From Wurfbainia villosa (Eukaryota > Streptophyta > Magnoliopsida > Zingiberales > Zingiberaceae): a stretch of DNA of 64,000 bases. The position numbers and the translations under genes are program-made. Below are positions 36,327 to 50,500 of this stretch, one piece after another. Position 1 is the first letter of the stretch; each line of letters begins with the position of its first letter. The notes under the pieces were generated by a model. It saw nothing but the letters and a program-made list of their open reading frames with translations, ran no database searches and had not been told where the DNA came from. Where the stretch lies: positions 5,518,001 to 5,582,000 of the forward strand of contig CM046004.1 in the NCBI GenBank assembly GCA_025175895.1, read 5' to 3'.

Positions 36327-38926
36327 TCAATCAATCTCAGACTCAGCCTCCAAGGTATTGAATTCAACTTCTTCCTCTCCATTAACTGAGACACAACCAC
36401 CAGGAGCCAAATGACTTTTAACACTCGCCAAAATGTAGGGCTCAGTGAGTTCCCAGAATCTATCGGCATTGGCTCCTTGAAATCCTATCCAAAAAACTCT
36501 TCCCTTCCTTTTGGTTCTGCATTCTAAGGATCTTGCCTGTAATGATTTGATGATCCTTTCAGTGCCTCCGCAGCCACCACCTTTCAGCTTCAACAAAATA
36601 TCACCTGAGGAAGTTCTCAAGCCTCCAAACATATACCAATATGCAAGAACACGAGCTGATAACCACCTATGAATAAGCTTCGGAATCATGGGTCGGCCGT
36701 TCAACCAGAACTGATCGGCAAAGAAACCAAAATAAGAGTGTGCAACAGTACAAAATTGATTTAACACCATGTCATCATCTGTAGACCTACTTGAAGAAGT
36801 TAACCACTCATAAAATCTTTCATGAATATGTACTTTTAGAGAAGAGTGAACCTTGGAATTCTGATCAAATTCAAAAAGGATGGTATGATTCCTTCGCTCC
36901 TCATCTGATTCTATTCTTACACCACCTAGTAGTAAGCCAACTAGAATCTCACGCTGTTCGTTGTTGAGCTTCATGCTTATTTTTCTCTTAACTATCTTCC
37001 TGTTCAAGCTAATAACTTCTTGTAGCTTTTCCAAAAGTTCAGCCTTTAGTTCATATTTTTTAAGGCGCATGATATCATAGATCTTTTCAGCTTTAACACA
37101 ATCTCTGGAAGCAAGATAGCCTTCTAAAATGGCATTACATGACCGGGCACTACTACCAATTGTCCCGTTTGTATGCATCTCATTAAATACATCTTCAGCC
37201 TTCTCAAGGTTGCCAACTCTCACCAAGGATTCCAGGTACATATTATAGATCCTCCTATTGGGACTGCATTTCGTCAAGCATTGATAGAATGTTGTTACCA
37301 ACTTGTCATCTAAACCCAAACTGAAGTACATAGACATCAAATCTTCATAGGCAGGCATAAGATGTTTCATTCCAGTTCCAATGTACTCTTCAAAAATTGC
37401 TTCAGCAATTTCAGTCTCCTCCGCCTTTGACATGACCTCTATGATTTTAAGATATGCAGCTGAACTAACAGGTATATTTTGCTTCTTCATCGTATCAAAT
37501 ATCTCCAGTGATTTCATGGGTTCTCCAACTCTTGGATAAAGGTCCATGCGATAAACAAAAGCCTTAGGGGGGATACTACAATCACGCTGAAGAAGCTTGA
37601 GCCATGTGTTTTCTGTTTCTTCTACATTCCCTTCTTTCGAGTAAGCCCTCATGATGGAGATTAGTACATCTGTACTCTCTTTGAACCCAGCAATTTTCAT
37701 TTCTTTCCTTAGAGCTGCAATCCTTTCCGTATCAATGGTGTCTTGATAGCTGTGGAGCCAGATCAAACCAGCATAGATATCCTGATGCACCTCAAGATCA
37801 CAAGTGGTTATGTTGTGGAAGATGAACTCGGCTTGTCTGAGATAATGCTTTACTTTACCACCTGGCTGACTCATGATGGCTCTGAAGAGAGAATTGTGCA
37901 AGCTCAGGCATGGACTATAGCCGCCCAATTGAATCATCTTGTTATAAATGGCGCAAGCTTCATGGAGGCAACCTTCGACAGGAGCACTCAGATAAGCTAC
38001 TGTCAATATGTGAAAAGTGGACTCACTGGGGACACGACCTTGATGCACGATAGCGTCAAAGATCTCTCGACATTTTGCAAATTTCCTGTCCTTTCCCAAA
38101 AAATCAGCAAGCTTTGTCGCAAGAGCTAAATCAAAGCGGAACCAGTGCTGCTGTGACATCCATTTGTACACCTGAAAAGAAAACCAACAGCAATCCAGAA
38201 TCAGGAGTTGGTTTTATGCAGAAGAAATCAAGAACAACACCGTTGATGCTGGAGAAAAAATCTATATTTTGGGGAAAAAAGAACAAACTGAGTTTAAGCA
38301 AGCGGAATAAGTGATTTAGGCATATAAACGAACAGATGGTAGGCAGAGAGGAGATAACTACTGGCACTCACCCGGAAGCTGGCTTCGTTCTCCCGGATTC
38401 TCATACAGTGGACAGCGACGTAGGTGGCGTCTTCTTGCGTGATCCACTTGCGCTGCGCGTTGAGGATCCTGACGAAAGTGGAGTGCTTGTAGGACGGCAG
38501 TTCCTTGCAGAGCCACGCGATCTTGGACCTCCTCCATTGCTCTGGGAGATCCTCGAGCTGGAACACCTGGAGCTCGGGCGAGGGTAGTGACCTCATATCC
38601 CTCTCTTGGCCCACGTCATGGAACCACGGCTCGACGGAAGGAGGCTCCTTTCCTTCCAAATCCTCCTCGTCTGATGCTTCCGCTTGCTGCAGCGGCTCCG
38701 AAATCGAGAAGGAAGTACTTTTAGGCGCAATCGTAACATTATCCGAAGCGTGAGCCTGCAACGGGCGGAAAGTAAGGGAGGAGGCGCGGTTTTGGCGGAG
38801 AACGCGGTGGCGGATGCGGATAGGAGTGGAGGGGGCGGCGAGGACGCTTGTGAGAGCGGAGGCGCGGTAGAAGGCGACGCTCATTATGAGAGAAGCAATG
38901 GAAGGAGGGGGGCAAAAGGCGTGCAC
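36327..38926 (-). CDS. OTP51: OTP51-like PPR protein with LAGLIDADG domain (chloroplast intron splicing)
   Basis: Two exons: 38926-38372 and 38171-36327, joined at a GT-AG intron without phase shift; 799 residues. The start gives a basic, Ser/Arg-rich N-terminus suited to a chloroplast transit peptide; a second ATG at 38884 (MSVAFYRAS) could also serve. PPR-like helices fill about residues 190-580 (for example KCREIFDAIVHQGRVPSEST, KSLEIFDTMKKQNIPVSSAA, KAEDVFNEMHTNGTIGSSAR). The C-terminus has two LAGLIDADG-type motifs, LVGLLLGG near residue 595 and VLAYWYMFGG near residue 700. This layout matches OTP51, known in Arabidopsis to be needed for splicing of the ycf3 group II intron in plastids. 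The acidic residues of active homing endonucleases are missing from both motifs, consistent with an RNA-splicing role. Confidence 0.92.
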
Positions 38927-39305
38927 TTGAGGGTTGAGCGGAGCAGAGCAGGGGCGCAGAGGATGGGGTGGAAGTTGAACAGTGGGAGTGGCATGGGATC
39001 TGAACCGCCCGGGTGGCCAACTTGGATTGCTACATTTGACCCGGTTTGTTCTTCTCTCAAGCCGGCGATCTTTTTCCGGCTCGGAGAGAGGAAATTGATC
39101 TGATATTATACATGGTTTGAAGATTGGATCGAACGGTTTTGTTACAGAGGAGTTGAATAATCGTAAATTTGAAAATAAAAAAAATATTTTTAAAAAATAA
39201 GATTAAGATTTCTCTTTGCAAAAAAAAAAAAAAAAAAAGAGAGATAACATGAATAAAATAAATCATGAAAAAATTATATTCCTTGAATAGTTGGCCAAAG
39301 CAACA

Positions 39306-39405
39306 GATAACTTCTGAATTCGAATGAGAATTTTAAATCATATATCGAAATTTGATCTTTGTCTATTTAGTCTATTTACAACAGATTCTATGCTGCTTTA
39401 ATCAA
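39306..39405 (-). mobile_element. Diverged SINE copy related to the one at 50489-50705
   Basis: Over about 60-90 bp it aligns to the SINE near 50600-50700: both read CTTCTGA...CGA.TGAGAATTTTA.ATC......CGA.ATTTGATC on the plus strand. On the minus strand an A-box-like TTAAAGCAGCATAG is followed by a B-box-like AGATCAAATTTC. Target duplications are not visible. Confidence 0.55.
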
Positions 39406-39779
39406 TTGTTCATCCTGGGCTAAGAAAGAAAATCACAAGATTTTATTGACTCGTACAAAGATCACTCCACTCAACTAATTTCAGTAGAATCGATTTATTA
39501 CAATAGCAAATTTATCATTTCAACTAGGCAACTCAAGATCTCTTTGTTCGATTCAACTCTAATTGACTCGATAATTTTTTATTAACTCAATTTATGTTTA
39601 GTCAATTTTTTTTTAAAAAAACTGTTTTGGCTTAATTTGAGATTAATTTAAAATATCGATTATAACTCTAACCACTTAATTATTTCTTCATCATACAAAC
39701 TTCTAGATGCTCTACTGAAAAAATAATCATAGTTTATTGTCTCTCAAAATTTCTTGTACATTTTCAAGTGTTCCATGTT

Positions 39780-40150
39780 GCTGATGCTTCTCGCCCTTGA
39801 CTTCATTTTGCTCTTGAGTTTCTAAACCATCGAATCAACAACTCTAATTGATCATGTCAGTTACGTCAAGCTCTTGGTCGACGCTGACTTCTGGGTGTTC
39901 TAATTAGTTTGCCAAGCAACTGACTTTTTAGACCTCTAATCATCCTACCAAATTCCTAATCAATCTTGACCTTTAGATGATCTTAAGCTCCTAACCCACT
40001 TTGACCTCTTGTTGCTTTCAATCATCTTATTAAGCTCTTGGTCAACCTCCAATCTATCAAACTCCTATTCAACCTTCCTCTTAAACTTTCTATCAATATG
40101 TGAATCACTTGAATTTATCGAGCTTAATCGACCTTAACTTATTAAACTTT
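39780..40150. repeat. Pyrimidine-rich quasi-periodic tract
   Basis: Words such as AAGCTCTTGGTC, AATCATCTTA, TTGACCTCTTG and CTCCTA recur in loose repeats of about 20-40 bp. No open frame runs through it. It resembles the tracts at 17450-18160 and 42430-42860 in style. Confidence 0.45.
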
Positions 40151-41542
40151 CAATCAACTTGCACACTCAACGCGCTAATAAAAAATAATACAAATCTAAT
40201 TTAGAACAATTGTTAACCACATCCAAACAACCTAATTGAACTCTATAACTTGGAGCATAATTAAACCAACACAATATAGGCAATTCATATATCATAATTT
40301 GGAGTTTTTTTTTCATGACTAGTATCAAATATCTAGATCTTTGACCCAACTAATCTTAGAAATGACTAGCTCTGTCCCACGGATCTCTAATGGAAAATTA
40401 AATAATCTCTAGACGAAATTTACTATACTAACTACCAAAGTAAATCAAGAAATGCTCACATGGACAACTCTAGCAGTCGTATTTTTTGATTTGTCATCTC
40501 ATTTAGAGAAAAATAATACAAATATATTATAGTTGAAGATCGAACTATAAATATATGAAAGTTGAGTTAGACGTTCTACCGTTGGAAACATGATTTGGAG
40601 TTTAAGATAGGACTTACAAGGAATAATATCAATCTTGCATGCGTAATGAATTTTGTTTGAAGTTGAGTGGTGAGTTATAATGGAACAATATGTCATCAAT
40701 TTGAGCAACTGTTTGAGATAAAGCTTGAAGTGGAACAAAAAAAAGGTACCACACATCTAGGAGGGCTTTAGAAACTGAAGCATGAATCTTGAGAGTCAAC
40801 AACTCCTAGCAAAATTTTAATTCCCATGAGTGAGTTTCAGTACTTATCCTAAGACCATCAATGAAAATGAACCTGTATGATATGAAAGAAGTTGATTGAG
40901 GATTGTGACATTAAGCATAAACAACTGACCTAAAAATATTAACTCAAGTATGTAAACTTTCATAGAATTTCTCCATTTAGCTGCCCCACCCCAGACAGTT
41001 GATGCTAAGACGACTACGTAGTCTGTCATCTGTGTGCTTATTGTTGTTGTTCACTTTAAAGATGGCCCTCTAATTTGTTCATCCATAATCATAACCAGAA
41101 ACAAGTATAAAGAGGCAACTTTTCACCTGATGATGATTCTCCGAACTAGATACTTGAAAGATTACACACATTCAGTGAGCAATTTCATAACTGGATAAGG
41201 ACCACCAATCTCACTGGTAGGCACTCAGATAACAAAGAACCAGATTTAACTCGAGTGATGGAGCAACTCTGGAAAATAAGGTCTCGGTCAAGTCTGCTGA
41301 ATACTATAAACAGGGACACAGTGGGCTAAGGTGAATCTCAAAGCTACTATTCAGTATTATAATCATCCATTGATAATCATGAAATCATACAGGATTTCAT
41401 CAAATGATAGATACTGGTAAATCCTTCTTTGAGTTTGAAGGTTGATTATTGGTGTGGTTAAAATATGTAAAATTACAATAGCATTTCAACCGAGCACTTG
41501 CAAGGAAAAGATAAGATTAAATAGCCTATAAAGAAATATCTC

Positions 41543-44500
41543 CTATCTTCTAAGCCATGCTACTGGGAGGAAACCCCTAAGCTTTTTTCTAAAGACAAAA
41601 GAAAGTGCTGAGCCAAGTAGAGGCCAAGTTGTGACAATGGCAATATAAGCTAACAGCCACCTGGAAATATCATAGCGCCGCGACAGATGATTTAGAGATC
41701 TCTTCACTGTTGTAGTTGTATCACGGATGGTTTTAGAAATGTCTTCAGCCTCCTCTTTGTGAATTGGCTCCACAGATTCAGGGCCGATATCAATGTTTTC
41801 CATTGGATCTGATTTTTTGACACTAAGCACAGCATCATCCTCAGGTTTGCAGTCATAGGACAATCTATCAACTTGCAAGTCGTCTTTGGTCACGAAGTCT
41901 GTTCCTTCAGTAATTATTGGAGCAACCATTCCATCTTCCACTATATTAACATATGGGGCCTTGTCAATGTCCAACCCGAAGGAATGATGCACACCAGAGT
42001 TTTGTGTCTGCATCAATTGTATTTATATTTGATCAAAACTGAAGCTTATGTCAATTAACTCATGACTAGTGATCGGGAACCCATATTGCTAAATCGACTT
42101 TCTATATATTAGTATGCCATCAATGGAGGTTAAAAAGATACCTTTTTCTGTGCGTGCATGAACGGACTTGAATGTAGAACATCAAGGTATTCAACAACCG
42201 CTCCAACCCACCTGCAAAAGAAAATTCAGTTACTTGGAGATTACAAGAATTGAATTCCATATTTTATGATGTGTTTACTTCAGAAAATGAAATAAACAAG
42301 GAATGAAATAGCTAAAATAGCTGGGGCATAAATAAGAATGATTATTTTTAAATTTGCATCATGAAATAAAACACACACAGAATAACTAAACAAGGAATAA
42401 CTCCAAAAGAATGAAATGTCCCATTGGGCTCTCACTCAGTCAATCCACTCCTACTTGCTTGGTCCATCATGATCTGCCTACCAGGCCTCTGACCAGTTGA
42501 TTTAAGCAACTTGATCGACTTGCTTGGCCCATTTGTTTTGCCTAATCACACAAGCCTGATTCACCCATTGGCTCTATCTGCCTGTTAACTTTCCCCAAAT
42601 TGGCCAATCCACTTGATTCATCTAACCTCTACTTGGTTCAACTAGCGGAGCTAGCTTGCACCAACCTAGCCTGCCGTATCTAGTCAATCCGATCAGTCAA
42701 CCTCTCATAATTCATTCAGTCGGCCTAGTTCTCCTAGTTCACTTGATCCATCTAACCCGCCAATGCATATGACCTACTCGAGTCGCTCGGCCCATCCAAC
42801 CCAACTAATCTGTCTATCCCTATCGTCAAAGCCTGAACCACTCAGCGTATTTGATCCATCCACTATTGCTATGAACCACAAGCGCCATTTTTAGTTGGTT
42901 AAGAAGACAATTCAGACTAACATAGGCATAAAGTTTCCAAATACAAGGACACGGATGTATAGCATCAGGAAATACATTAGAACTCTAGATAATGAAACAT
43001 GCCTTTGTTTAATGGATTTTATGCCAAACCATTATGTCAAACTTTTTAATGTCTATGCTATAGTCAGTAGCAATGAAAATGTTTAGAAGAGTGCTTACTA
43101 AAATGGCTAACAAGTTTTTTGTCATCTGACAAGAATTTTCAATGCCTCCAAAAAGTAAAGAAGATGACAGTCAAGATAGCTAGTGAAGATGCAAGTACCA
43201 TAGACTTTTTGCTGTTAGCCCTTTGAAATATGCAAGATGCCCACCATGTGTTGTAGTCGCTAATACAACATTTTTGTTTGCCCTATGAAATCGGTGAACT
43301 GAGAAGAAAGAAACAAAGGTATGTCTTGCAAAACACAACATCTTTAGAGAGAGAAAATGCTTTTCAAAGATTTACCTGCATTCATCCCAGGGAATTGCTT
43401 CTCTCGTACAGACTGGGTCATCTAATGCATTAATGCACAACAATGGAACAGCTACCTTTCCAATAAAATTCACACTGCTACAGCAACGATAGTAGGTATC
43501 TACAGTCTGCAAAAAAAAAAAAATACAGTATATTTTCAACCCACAAAATTGATTCCAGACAAGTCAGATGAAAGTACCTCAAACCTCCCAACATGACAAG
43601 TGGCATGATTATCAAAGTCCCGCACAGAGTTTGACTGCAAAAGTATCAATTGAAAATAAACAAAACAGCTATTCAGTAAGTTAAATATTTATCAAATTAA
43701 AGTGATATTTCATCCACATCATGTTCAAGTTCAAAGCTGAGTTGACTATTCTATTGAGGTACCATCCTTACTGCTAATGTGGTTTTTACTACACAGTACA
43801 AATAAAACAAAATAGCATTTAGTGAACCTAGAAAAAGATACAACTTCCCCTAAGAAGAAATTGAATCTCAGAAAACCATGCTTAAATTCTAGTCAAGAAA
43901 AACATCTTATGGCATTTTACCATTTTGTGTATCCAAAGTTCAATATTACTTAGAACACCCACCATACTTTGGAATTTACCAAAAGCACACTTTCTCAAAG
44001 TGAAAAGTCAAAAGTACCATTCTGCTCATCTACCTGCTCTCCAAACCGTGCACAAAATTGACCTGCCCAAACTGCCGCCAGAATGAACTGTGTTGATGCC
44101 TATAAAATGTTAAATTTTTATTGGTGCAATCATTTCCCAAGTGGAGTTCAACCAAATGGTGTTGGGAATATTGTAGGAGCAATTGTAACTCAAGTGGATA
44201 AGTTCAACTAAGTGATTTTGATGTTTGGGTAAAAGGTTTAAGTTAGATCTATATTGTGCTTATTGACGAAGTTTATTAAGTGTGCAAGTACAGATTACTT
44301 AGACAAGTTATTGCAAGTGCAATGAGAGACATGTCAAGTTTGACTGAATATTTGGCTCAAGAGTGACTAGATATTTGGTAAATCAAAGTACAATCAAGTC
44401 AAAAGTGACAAGATATTTGACGACTGAAAGTATTAGTAGGTGTCATGGTTGGTTGAATATCAAGCAGACAAGGAAGACTTGGAAGTGAGATCTTTTGGCA

Positions 44501-47500
44501 AAGATAGAGCCAAAATCTCTAGGCAAATAAGGAAGATCCAGAGTCGTAACCTCTAGGCAAGTAGTCTTAGTTGTGAGAGTCAAGTGACTTATACTTTGGG
44601 CTCAAGTAGATCTTAGACTTAGGCGATGACTCCACCTTAGATTGGTTGTAGTCAATGATCCAATTGAATGGAGGTTGGTCTCAGTTATTTAGAAGTTAAG
44701 AAGTGAATAATCAAATAACTAACTTTATAATTAACTAAATATTTATTCATCTGTGCACTAACTGAGATTAATGCATTGAGCCGACAAAGCACGCTGATCT
44801 ATATCAAAGGATATCTACTTTGTCTTTAGGACATTTCATAGGCACGCGCTGATCTATATCAGAGGATATCTACTTTGTCTTTTGGACATTTCATAGGCAC
44901 AGATATCAGTTAATTGCTAATGTAGTTCAAAGAAAAAAGTGAGAAGAGTTTCATCTCCAACAATAATGACTTGCTACATTTTGGGTGCATAATTGAAAAC
45001 AAATGCATGGGACTCCACCAAATCACTACAAGAATATCCCATTTTAGAGACCAATTTAAAGACCGAAAGTCAGTCTCTAAATGCACTAGAAACCATTTTA
45101 GAAATCGAAATTTTCAGTCCCTAAATTTGTGGCCTCTAATGTTAGAGACCAATTTTTCGATCGGAAAATCGGTCTCTAAATTTATATTTAAAAAATAATA
45201 ATATATGAAATAAAATTAAGGATGGAAGTAAAAATTAAGTTTAAAAAAAATCCCAATTTAGAGATCGATTTTTTATCTTAATTTGATTAAGATTAATTTT
45301 TTTAATCTTAATTTTTTTCTTCGCTTCCTAATTCTATTCGATCTTTGATTAATTTTTTTAAAAAAATATTAATTAGAAACCCAGTTGGTCACCGACGCAT
45401 GACATCGCGACATTGGTCGTCGATGTAATTTTGGCTACATGCGACGGAGATCACGGGCACGGTCGTGGTCATGTGCGACTAAGGTCGCGAGCCAAGGCAA
45501 TGGAGGTGGGGGTGAGAGCAAGTGAGAGCCGAGAGAAGAGAGATCGGAGAGAAGAGATAGGTGAATGAAAATCGAGAAAGATGTCGAAAAAAAAAATTAA
45601 ATTGAAAATACAAAACCACATCTTCGCTAGCCGACTGTCGCTCACCGTCCCCAACATGTTCCTTCGAAATGCCCATGATGTGGCCTTCTCGTCATATGGT
45701 GACCAACGGCGTCAGGTCAGGGGCGAAATTATTGTTGTTCGTTTTCGATTTTTTACTTTTTCTTCATGAAAAAATTGAAATATAATTTATCCCTCTCGAT
45801 CTCGATCTCTAATTTTGCACCAGCAAGTCAAGAAGGTGAGCCTTCTCCACCTGCTCAGTGGCGAAATGGTGCACTCCTTCCGATAAGAGAAAACCTCGAA
45901 TTAGAGACCAACTCAAAATCGGTCTCTAATTAGAGACCGATTTTAAATGTCGGTCTCTAAATTAGAGACCGATTTAGATGTCGGTCTTTAATTTAGAGAA
46001 CGAATTTTAATTGGTCTCTAAATTAGAGACCGATATCAAAATCAGTCTCTACAAAATTGGTCTCTAATTAGAGACTAATTTTGAGTCGGTCTCTAATTCG
46101 AGATTTTTTTGACATTAATGTTGGTCTATCATATCAGACATTGTCTTTCTCCATCAACTTTTGTGGCAATTGTTTCCGCATTACCATCCCAAATAATTAC
46201 TATTAGATCCTACTCATGTTCACTTCAGATTGTAGTGTTTCAACACATTAAATTTTACCTTTCTGATTCCCTCCCAGTTTGCAAGTCGAGTCAATGTCGA
46301 TTGATGCCTGAGGCAAAAGTATTGTCAGTCTGTATCCAAAATTTAGGAGGATATATAGTATAAGATTAAATCTACCATGCATACTGTAAAATAATTCACC
46401 AGATATCAAGTTCAATAGGAACATACAATTGAGCATAACCTTTGAGACCAATTGCAAGAGCTTTGTCATACAACCGTTGCACAAGCTTACGAGAAATAAA
46501 CCTGTCACCCACCTGTAAGTAGGGATAAAACAAAGTTCAATGCCTGAAAATATATCTAAGGAATCAAAATAGAAATATTTATGTTATCATCTAAGGCTAC
46601 AAAAAATCTTCTGATTAGTAGTCAGCAACTATATTTTAGTTCAAAATTGTGAGGTTATTAAAACTTCAGAAGGATTATGTGGTGATAAGCATTATCTGGA
46701 TTTAGAAGCGAATGAAAATTTCCTATTCAAGAATTTTGGAACAAAGTTTTATGCGTCCCAAGTCAAACAGATAAAATAGGTCGAAGTTTTCTTCCATTGT
46801 AGAATGCTCCCTAAGATGAAAGGCAAATTTATTATAAAAATGTTTCAATGTATCAAGAAAGGTAAACATATTGGTTCAATGAGTTTCTATTCATTTCAAA
46901 ACAATGTCGCTTCTACATAGTATAGAGGTGGGGTAAGCCATCTAACCACCAGATCCCATGGTGAGCAAATAGATGCAGCACCAGCAAGAGGTGTATTCTC
47001 CCCTTCTTCTCCAAGATACTTGACCTACCATTGTAAATTAAAAAAAAAAAAAAAAGGCAAAAATTACTTCATAGAAAGTTGAAATCAGTAGGGGGAAAAA
47101 TGCAGTTGGATTCTAAAATAACATGATCACATAATGCATGAAGAGAATTTCCTGGCATAACCAAGATTTACTATTCCGTGTGATGACCAAAACATGGCAT
47201 TGAGCAGCATCAAAAAGTTGGCCTGTGCCACAAAGTGCCAACAATACTATGAACTTACCTTGCAATTCAGGGGATTTCAAATGGCGAAGGTTTTTGTCTT
47301 GTTGGCTCATGGCGGAATCAGCTAGATAAGCTTAAAGGAGGACTTAGGTGAGCATGCACGTGATTTTAGATTCAATAAAAATAAGTTTATTTATTAGGCT
47401 ATAATTTATAAGCAAATAACTATAATTTATTATATCAGTAAATAACATTTTAATTAATTACTATTATAATATATGAGTAAATAATTCTAAGTTATAAATA

Positions 47501-50500
47501 AATTAAATAACTAATTATAATAAGAAGTAGTAATAAGTTATTTACCAGCAATTATTTATGTATATCTTAGTAATTGTCAACAAATTATAATTACAAGTAA
47601 CTATCAATGAATTAAAAGTAAATAATCAATTATAATTATCAGCAATTGATTATAATATAAGTAAATTATAATTAAGTAAAAAAATAATTACAATAAAATA
47701 GTTAATTAAAAGTTATAACTTATACCGGTTAAAATTAATTATGTTATCATTAACAATTCAATTAAATAAGTATTAAAATTATAGCAATATGACATGATAT
47801 AATGCCAAAATGGTATTGTTCTAGTCGGACACTAAAACTTCAGCACGCTTCGATATTTTAAACTTTGTTTCATGAGTTCCAAACCAAACTAATATAGAAT
47901 TAAATCTCCTAAAAAAACAGAACTTGTATTGACTTGATGTGGTGAAGAAACTTGAAAAATGTATTAGCCAAAAAGTTGTACAATATTGGTAAGGGCTTTA
48001 GGATTCTCATTGATATCTTTTCTTTAGAATACATAAAAAAAACTTAAAGGTTCATTTACTAACAATTTTAAGATTGTTGAAGACAACCCAAAATCAACAT
48101 GTGCATTCAAAAAGACAATCCAAGAGAAAATTAGATCTACAAGTCCTTGCCTATTGCTAGTTTTAATAGTTATGTTATTGTACCAAAATATTTGCTCCAA
48201 TGCTTGTCCCAACAGCAAAAATAGGAGCTTTGGGATATTTGTGATGAAGATAGTTAATGACTTCACGGAGATCTTCTGTCCATCCAGCATTATAGAAACA
48301 ATCAGTCTGTCAAAATAACACTTCATGTTAGCTCTTAAAACAGAATGATACTTCAATTATTCTGTAACCCATGCAAAACTTGTTGCCTTAGGTACACTTC
48401 TCCAGCACGATGCTCATTGTCAGTATGCTATCTGAAAAAAATAATTCATGCCTTTGAAATTTTTCTAACCTGACAATGAGCATAAACTCCCTAGTTACAA
48501 AGTTTCTTTAGATGATGATTCTGAAGCACAACTTAATAGTTTCATAAGCATAAATGTACATTTACAAAGTACAAAAACAATGAATTAATCATCCTTGCAA
48601 ATATCCATAGAATGCAAATCAGTGTCTGAAGATTCAGTCTGTACTACCCATCTGAGCATAAGTTGGCACTCTGATCCACATCTGAATGATGAAAATTGGG
48701 TTATATTTCCATTGCGGATTCAGATGATAGGTGTATAAGTCTGTGAAAACAAGTCAGTACACTGACACCAACAGTAGATGGACCCCCCTAAAAGCCCTAT
48801 AGTCTTTTTGTGTTGTTTTAAGTTTCAACCCCCTCCTGCATCTATAAAACCCCTCTTCAATCTTCTCTTAAGATGGCTTTTCCTCTCTCACTCTCTCTTA
48901 TTCTCTCCTAATTTTTCTAACTCAACATTAGATGCTCTTACACTCTTGTTTCCTTCTTATGCTTGATTTGTGAAGTTCACAAGGTAAGCCTTTCTCTTGG
49001 AGGAATTCTTACGATTAGGTAATTAATCATTTCACAAGCATAAATATACATCTACAAAGTACAAAAATAATGAACTAATTATACTCAGAAATATATTTAA
49101 AAATAAAATTTTAGTGAGTATCATTCACCTGAACATAAGTAGGCACTCCGACCCATATTAGAATGATGGAAATTGGGTTATCTTTCCAGTGCAAATAAAA
49201 ACAAATGGTGCCTCAATCTGTGAATACAAGTGAATATACCGATACCAACAGTAAATACGTCTCTGAAAGCTCTGTAGTCTGTGTGTTGCTTTATTCAATT
49301 CTTGCATCTGTAAAACCCCTCTCCAATCCTTTCTCTTCCTTAAGTTCTCTTTTTATATCTCATGCTCTCTTTCCATCTCCTAATTTTCTACCCAATATTA
49401 AACACTTACAATCTCTTAGTTCCTTTTTAGAGGCTAGACTTGTGAAGTTAACGAGGTAAACCTTTCTCTAAGAGGAATTCTTGGTTTTGGCAAAATTAGC
49501 TAAAATGATCGATATATCATCTTGTTAATATGTGTTTGATTTTATTCTATTTTCCGATTCATTTATTAACACATCTTGTTAATATGTGTGGACATATGAG
49601 GATGGACTAAATAAGAAATGAGAGTATTAGAGAGAGTCGGTATTGCATTTATTGAGAGGAAACTCCGAAAGATACGTTTAAAGTGGTACGAACATGTACT
49701 TAGACGACCAATAAATACTTCAGTTAGGCGGTGTGAAATGATGACAAATACACAAATCAAATGAGGAAGAGGAAGATTAAAAAAAATTTAGTTAGCAACA
49801 ATCAAACAAGATAAAATTTATTTAAATATAGATGATGATATATTAGAGGATAGAGCCTAATGGCGTAGAAGGATCCATATAGTCAACCCCACCTAGTGGA
49901 ATAAGGCTTGATTGTTTTTGTTGTTGATTGCTCACGCACATCATTTTATTTAATAGTTGTATTTGAGTTTTATGTCTTATAAGAAATTATACGAATGGTT
50001 AGTCATTTATTTGGTCCCTCTACTCAGTCATTGAATTCTACAATCAGTATTAAAGAAAAGCTCCAACATTTGAATTAACAACTCAAGGAGAAATGACTTC
50101 TCAAGAGGGACATTTGACCTCTAGGACACCCTTGTTTGAAGGACTAAAATGAAAACACACTCCAAAGAGGAATTTAAAGTGTGGATGATATTTAGGCAAG
50201 GTTTCAAAGATCCAGTTAATGATAAAGGAAAGCTCATGGATTTGCAAATAGAGTGGAGAACAAAAAAATCAAGCAGATGGAAGAGCAACCATCATCATCG
50301 GACATGGGTTATCAATAGAAGAGTTGAACAAAGTGAGGCAATACTGAAATATTAAGAACAATAGGGGAAACTCAAGATAGCCAAGAGAGACATTCAAGTA
50401 AAATAGTTGCAGAACTTCAAGATGCAAGATGGAGAATCTACGGACCAAAAGACTAGAATGTATAAGAATATATACAATGAGCTATTTTACTTGTAGTAGC

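Larger units (their letters stand above)
38927..41542. other. Intergenic region upstream of the OTP51-like gene
   Basis: The first few hundred bases should hold the OTP51-like promoter, which is GC-rich near the start codon. Further on come a poly-A tract at 39220-39238, a SINE-like fragment, a pyrimidine-rich quasi-periodic stretch (39780-40150) and AT-rich DNA up to the stop codon of the EMB8-like gene. I see no gene. Confidence 0.55.

Noticed and set aside
37743..38129. 128-codon plus-strand open frame
   Set aside because: Antisense shadow of the OTP51-like coding exon.
38684..39103. 139-codon plus-strand open frame
   Set aside because: Antisense to the GC-rich first exon and promoter of the OTP51-like gene; Gly/Arg-rich composition is explained by GC content.
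44034..44099. Candidate exon of the EMB8-like gene (frame ASTQFILAAVW... or LHQHSSFWRQ...)
   Set aside because: Neither frame resembles the family. The true exon is 46259-46307, encoding HQSTLTRLANWEGIRK, which fits phase and homology.
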